Positions 61,239 through 64,000 of a DNA stretch of 64,000 nt are shown here, piece by piece (position 1 is the stretch's first letter; every line of letters starts with the position of its first letter). The notes beneath the pieces are model-generated. The model was not told the origin of the DNA, searched no databases, and saw only the letters and a program-made list of their open reading frames with translations. Source of the DNA: Methylobacteriaceae bacterium. GTDB taxonomy: Bacteria; Pseudomonadota; Alphaproteobacteria; Rhizobiales; Beijerinckiaceae. The stretch is from positions 1 to 64,000 of the forward strand of contig JACKJC010000002.1 of NCBI GenBank assembly GCA_020638195.1, in the 5' to 3' direction. Made by a program: the position numbers and the translations under genes.

Positions 61239-62552
61239 TCACATGTCCAGCGTCATGAAATGCGCCCAGGCGCGGTAGGTGTTGCGCATCACCCACTCGT
61301 TGGTGCCGACGGTGACGACATTCTTCTGTGTCAGCTCCGCCGGATCATAGAGCCGATGCATGTTCACCCATTCATTGCCGTTGGCGTGCAGGCCCTCCTG
61401 CGCGCGCTCGTACATTTCGAGATCGTCGTGTCCGACGACCGATGTCGGCGCGTTGATCAAACGGTTGTACATGAGCGTACGCTCCAGCAGCAGGTCTGGC
61501 GCGTCGACGAGGCGGAAGGTCCAGGATTCCACGAGCGTCCGGTTCGCAGAAATCGGCTTGAACAGGCGCAGCAGCTGGATCGGCCCCTTGATCATGATGT
61601 TGGGGAAATAGACCGTGTTGTGGCGCGCCTCGCCGAGGATGGCCTTGGCGCGTTCCTCGCCATAGGCGGCCTTCATCTGGTCGAAATAGCCGGGGATCGC
61701 CGAATAGTCGGAATGGATCGAATGATGCACGCCGGTGTGGCCGTGGCCATTCTCCCAGACGCGAATGCCCATCTTGTCGAAATCTTCGTACGGCGACATG
61801 AAGGGGACGAAGATCTCGACCGCCATTGGCTTGGGCGTGCCTTCCGGCGCCTTCTGCCACATGGCCTTGGCGGTTCCGGCGGAAGATTCGTGCGCGACCA
61901 TCGGGTGGCACGTGTCGGTCTGATTGTCGACCAGCATCTTCCAGTTGCAATTGTGCATGTAGCGCAGCACGCCGCCGGCGACCTGCAGCTTTCCTACCGG
62001 CGAACGATCGACCATGTTGTCGAAGCTCGACAGGCTGTCGCCGAAGAATTCCTCGAAGCCCGGTCCCTCGTCATTCAGTCGGGCGAAGACGAAGCCGCGA
62101 TAATTGTGCACGTTCTTCACGCGCGTCATGCCCAGTGCGGCGGGCGAGTCCTTGAAGCCGGTATTGTCGTAACCCTGAGTCCAGGGCAGGCTGTGCAGCG
62201 AGCCGTCGGTGCGGAACCGCCAGGCGTGATAGGGGCAGCGGAACACCTTGCCGGTGTTGCCGCACGTCTCGCCGGCGATCTTGACGCCCTTGTGCGGGCA
62301 GCGATTGAGGAGGACCTTCACCTCGCCATCGGTGTGGCGCACCATGACGACGGGCTGCGAACCTATGGTGGTCGTGTAGAAATCGCCTTCGTTCGCGACC
62401 TGGCTGTCATGGCCGACATAGACCCAGGTGTTGGCGAAGAGATGTTCCATTTCCAGCTGGAACAATTCCTCGTCGACGAAAACATCGCGATGGACTTCGG
62501 CCTCGCGCACCAGCTTGCGGATCGCTTCTGCGTCGCCGGCATAGCGTGACAT
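61239..62552 (-). CDS. Rieske non-heme iron oxygenase alpha subunit
   Basis: A 437-residue catalytic subunit. The [2Fe-2S] ligands are in NRCPHKGVKI and FRCPYHAW; the mononuclear iron site is DNQTDTCHPMVAH. This order and length match benzoate/anthranilate-type ring dioxygenases. No reductase or ferredoxin gene lies in the visible part of the operon. GAGGAG precedes the ATG at 62552. It is the first gene of a seven-gene operon. Confidence 0.9.
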   Translation of the reverse strand: MSRYAGDAEAIRKLVREAEVHRDVFVDEELFQLEMEHLFANTWVYVGHDSQVANEGDFYTTTIGSQPVVMVRHTDGEVKVLLNRCPHKGVKIAGETCGNTGKVFRCPYHAWRFRTDGSLHSLPWTQGYDNTGFKDSPAALGMTRVKNVHNYRGFVFARLNDEGPGFEEFFGDSLSSFDNMVDRSPVGKLQVAGGVLRYMHNCNWKMLVDNQTDTCHPMVAHESSAGTAKAMWQKAPEGTPKPMAVEIFVPFMSPYEDFDKMGIRVWENGHGHTGVHHSIHSDYSAIPGYFDQMKAAYGEERAKAILGEARHNTVYFPNIMIKGPIQLLRLFKPISANRTLVESWTFRLVDAPDLLLERTLMYNRLINAPTSVVGHDDLEMYERAQEGLHANGNEWVNMHRLYDPAELTQKNVVTVGTNEWVMRNTYRAWAHFMTLDM

Positions 62553-62944
62553 GGCCAGGCTCCTCGATCGTGCGCCCGCGTCGGAACAGGACGCTGCGGC
62601 TTCAGCGCGGCGCATGGCGCGAAGCGGTCGCAGCCATCGACAATCATCCCGTCGATGTCAGCATCCGCCTGGCTCCGGGCGTTCGCGCAATTTAGTTTAA
62701 TCATCAAAGGATCGCTGTCAACGCGGCTCGCCTTCGCCGCAGGGCGCGTTCGAGATGTCCAAGCGATACGTTGCAGAGCGCTGGAAACATGCCGAGTGGA
62801 GCCGTCCTGGCGGATCCCGACAAGTTCAAAGTAATTTTAGACTTGAAAGAAATTGCGTCGATGAGCGATCCTCATGAGGTGGTCGACGTTGCGTCCGCGA
62901 TCACGGAGGTACATGCTAGCGCCTAACGGGCGGGGAGGAATGGC
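62553..62944. promoter_or_regulatory. Divergent regulatory interval of the Rieske operon and hydrolase
   Basis: This 392-base gap separates divergent genes. AT-rich patches stand out: a quasi-palindrome TTTAATCATCAAA (62696-62708) and a TTCAA...TTGAA dyad (62825-62847). Both are plausible operators. The second lies within the possible small frame at 62789-62926. No clear promoter can be assigned. Confidence 0.35.
62789..62926 (+). CDS. Possible small protein or remnant of a GAF-type regulator
   Basis: A 45-residue frame starting MPSGAVLADPDKFKVILDL. The segment KEIASMSDPHEVVDVASAI looks like the start of a GAF domain. There is no clear ribosome site. It may be the truncated N-terminus of a lost transcriptional regulator of this locus. 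Confidence 0.3.
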   Translation: MPSGAVLADPDKFKVILDLKEIASMSDPHEVVDVASAITEVHASA

Positions 62945-63787
62945 ATGAGGTCGGCGGGGGTTCGCGCGCTCTATGCCGAAACGCGTGCGGGCGTCATTCA
63001 CGCCGTCCGCGCCGGCGCGGGCCGACCGATCCTTCTGCTGCACCAGACGCCGCGCTCGGTCGATGAATATCGCGACGTCGCGCCGCTTCTGGCGCGCGAT
63101 TTTTCTGTCATTGCCATGGATACGCCGGGCTTTGGCGGTTCGCCGCCGCTCTCCGGCGCGGCGCCCTCGATCGAAGCGTGGGCCTTGGCCGCGCTCGCGT
63201 TGCTCGACGCGCTGGCGATTCAGGAAGCAGCGGTTGTCGGCCATCACACGGGTGCGGCCATCGCGCTCGAAATCGCCGCGCAGGCGCCGCAACGCGTCAG
63301 CGCGCTCGTGCTTTCCGCCTGTCCATTCGTCGACGCCGAGCGCCGCGCGCGACACGCCACGCACAGGGTGATCGACGATGTCGAGCCGCGCGCCGATGGC
63401 GCTCACCTCGTCGAGCTCTGGAACCGTCGCCGGCCATTCTACCCGGACGGCGACACGGACCTTCTGGCGCGCTTCATGGCGGACGCCTTGAGGGCTGGCC
63501 CGATGGCGGCGGAGGGACACAGGGTGGTTAATCGCTATCGCATGGAGGAAAGGATCGGCCTCGTGACGGCGCCGACGCTGGTGCTGGCGCCGACCGACGA
63601 TCCGCACGCCTATCCCGTTGCCCCGCGTGTCGCCGCCGCGATCCGGGGCAGTGTTCTCGTCGAGGCGCAGGGCGCCATGGTGCCATTTCCCGATCAATTG
63701 CCCGACGTCTTCGCAGCCTTTGTGCGCGACTTCGTGACAGCGCAAATGCCGGGGCGACAGGACGAACCAGCGAGGGCGGGCGGATGA
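62945..63787 (+). CDS. Alpha/beta hydrolase with His at the nucleophile position
   Basis: A 280-residue alpha/beta-hydrolase-fold protein (PILLLHQTPRSVDEY oxyanion region, IAMDTPGFGGSP). The nucleophile elbow reads GHHTG, so His101 stands where Ser, Asp or Cys is expected. The final region lacks the usual conserved His context (EAQGAMVPFPDQLPDVF). It may be non-hydrolytic, or use an unusual mechanism. GGAGG lies six bases before the ATG at 62945. It overlaps the next gene by four bases. Confidence 0.8.
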   Translation: MRSAGVRALYAETRAGVIHAVRAGAGRPILLLHQTPRSVDEYRDVAPLLARDFSVIAMDTPGFGGSPPLSGAAPSIEAWALAALALLDALAIQEAAVVGHHTGAAIALEIAAQAPQRVSALVLSACPFVDAERRARHATHRVIDDVEPRADGAHLVELWNRRRPFYPDGDTDLLARFMADALRAGPMAAEGHRVVNRYRMEERIGLVTAPTLVLAPTDDPHAYPVAPRVAAAIRGSVLVEAQGAMVPFPDQLPDVFAAFVRDFVTAQMPGRQDEPARAGG

Positions 63788-64000
63788 GGATCTTCTGGCA
63801 GAGTTTTGTCGATTCAACGATCAACGCCCCCTACATGCGGCGATTGTCGGGCTATCTGAATAGCATCGCGGCGTCGGGAACGAGCGTGCATGTCGAGGGT
63901 ATCTCTCCGCCGGACCGTGACTTCGGGCGGCTTGCAGAACTGCGTTGCGCGATCGTGGCGATCGACAATGGAATCGCCGCTGAAGAGGCAGGGTACGACG
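63784..64000 (+). CDS. Asp/Glu/hydantoin racemase-family protein, 3' partial
   Basis: The 72 visible codons read MRIFWQSFVDSTINAPYMRR and later ISPPDRDFGRLAELRCAIVA, typical of the start of proteins related to hydantoin racemase and maleate isomerase. The first catalytic Cys would lie beyond the window. The ATG overlaps the hydrolase stop (ATGA), so the two are one operon. Confidence 0.7.
   Translation, partial: MRIFWQSFVDSTINAPYMRRLSGYLNSIAASGTSVHVEGISPPDRDFGRLAELRCAIVAIDNGIAAEEAGYD

Overview
The window is a GC-rich (roughly 65%) chromosomal segment, almost certainly from an alphaproteobacterium of the order Hyphomicrobiales (Rhizobiales). Reasons are the codon usage, the DUF2849/CysI/DUF934/CysH order of the sulfate-assimilation operon, a periplasmic SoxAX/YZ/B/CD cluster, and many tightly overlapping catabolic operons fed by ABC transporters. 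I cannot name the genus. I see no tRNA, rRNA, CRISPR array, phage gene or insertion sequence.

Layout. 1-5.3 kb: a branched-chain-amino-acid-type ABC operon (livG partial, livH, livM, solute receptor). Its 3' end is decayed: the receptor loses its C-terminus, and livF and a DUF849/BKACE-like gene are frameshifted remnants. 5.3-12.1 kb (minus strand): a haloacetate-dehalogenase-like hydrolase and an operon of MarR regulator, taurine/nitrate-type ABC transporter and YtcJ-type amidohydrolase. It is transcribed divergently from a Baeyer-Villiger monooxygenase and a GMC oxidoreductase (12.2-15.5 kb). 15.7-17.4 kb: an MFS exporter. 17.7-24.3 kb: assimilatory sulfate reduction (DUF2849, CysI, DUF934, CysH, CysD, CysN, TauE/SafE-type exporter). 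24.3-28.3 kb: a TonB protein and a BtuB-like outer-membrane receptor, divergent, each behind its own cobalamin riboswitch.

28.4-36.1 kb: an eight-gene minus-strand operon (OsmC, acyl-CoA-dehydrogenase-like flavoprotein, rhodanese, DsbA-fold isomerase, ABC transporter, cyanase) facing a TetR regulator, with a clear TetR-type palindrome between them. 36.1-48.1 kb: the thiosulfate-oxidising sox cluster, with a small protein carrying a CX3CH motif, a YeeE/YedE transporter, a DsrE protein and a TtrS/TtrR-type two-component system. 48.2-51.6 kb (plus): a periplasmic rhodanese, a two-gene YeeE/YedE transporter, a secreted protein of twelve NPC(A/G)P repeats and a DUF6969-like protein. 51.7-55.1 kb: a corrinoid ABC transporter (BtuFCD type) and the cobinamide amidohydrolase CbiZ. 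55.2-62.6 kb (minus): a seven-gene operon with a Rieske oxygenase, CoA ligase, thiolase-like protein, DUF35-SDR fusion, cyclase and SDR. 62.9-64 kb: an alpha/beta hydrolase and the start of an Asp/Glu-racemase-family gene.

Together the genes describe a sulfur-oxidising, metabolically broad heterotroph that can assimilate sulfate, oxidise thiosulfate, scavenge corrinoids and probably degrade cyanate and several ketones or aromatic/alicyclic acids. The two most promising undescribed systems are the NPCAP repeat protein with its YeeE pair and periplasmic rhodanese, and the OsmC-to-cyanase operon.
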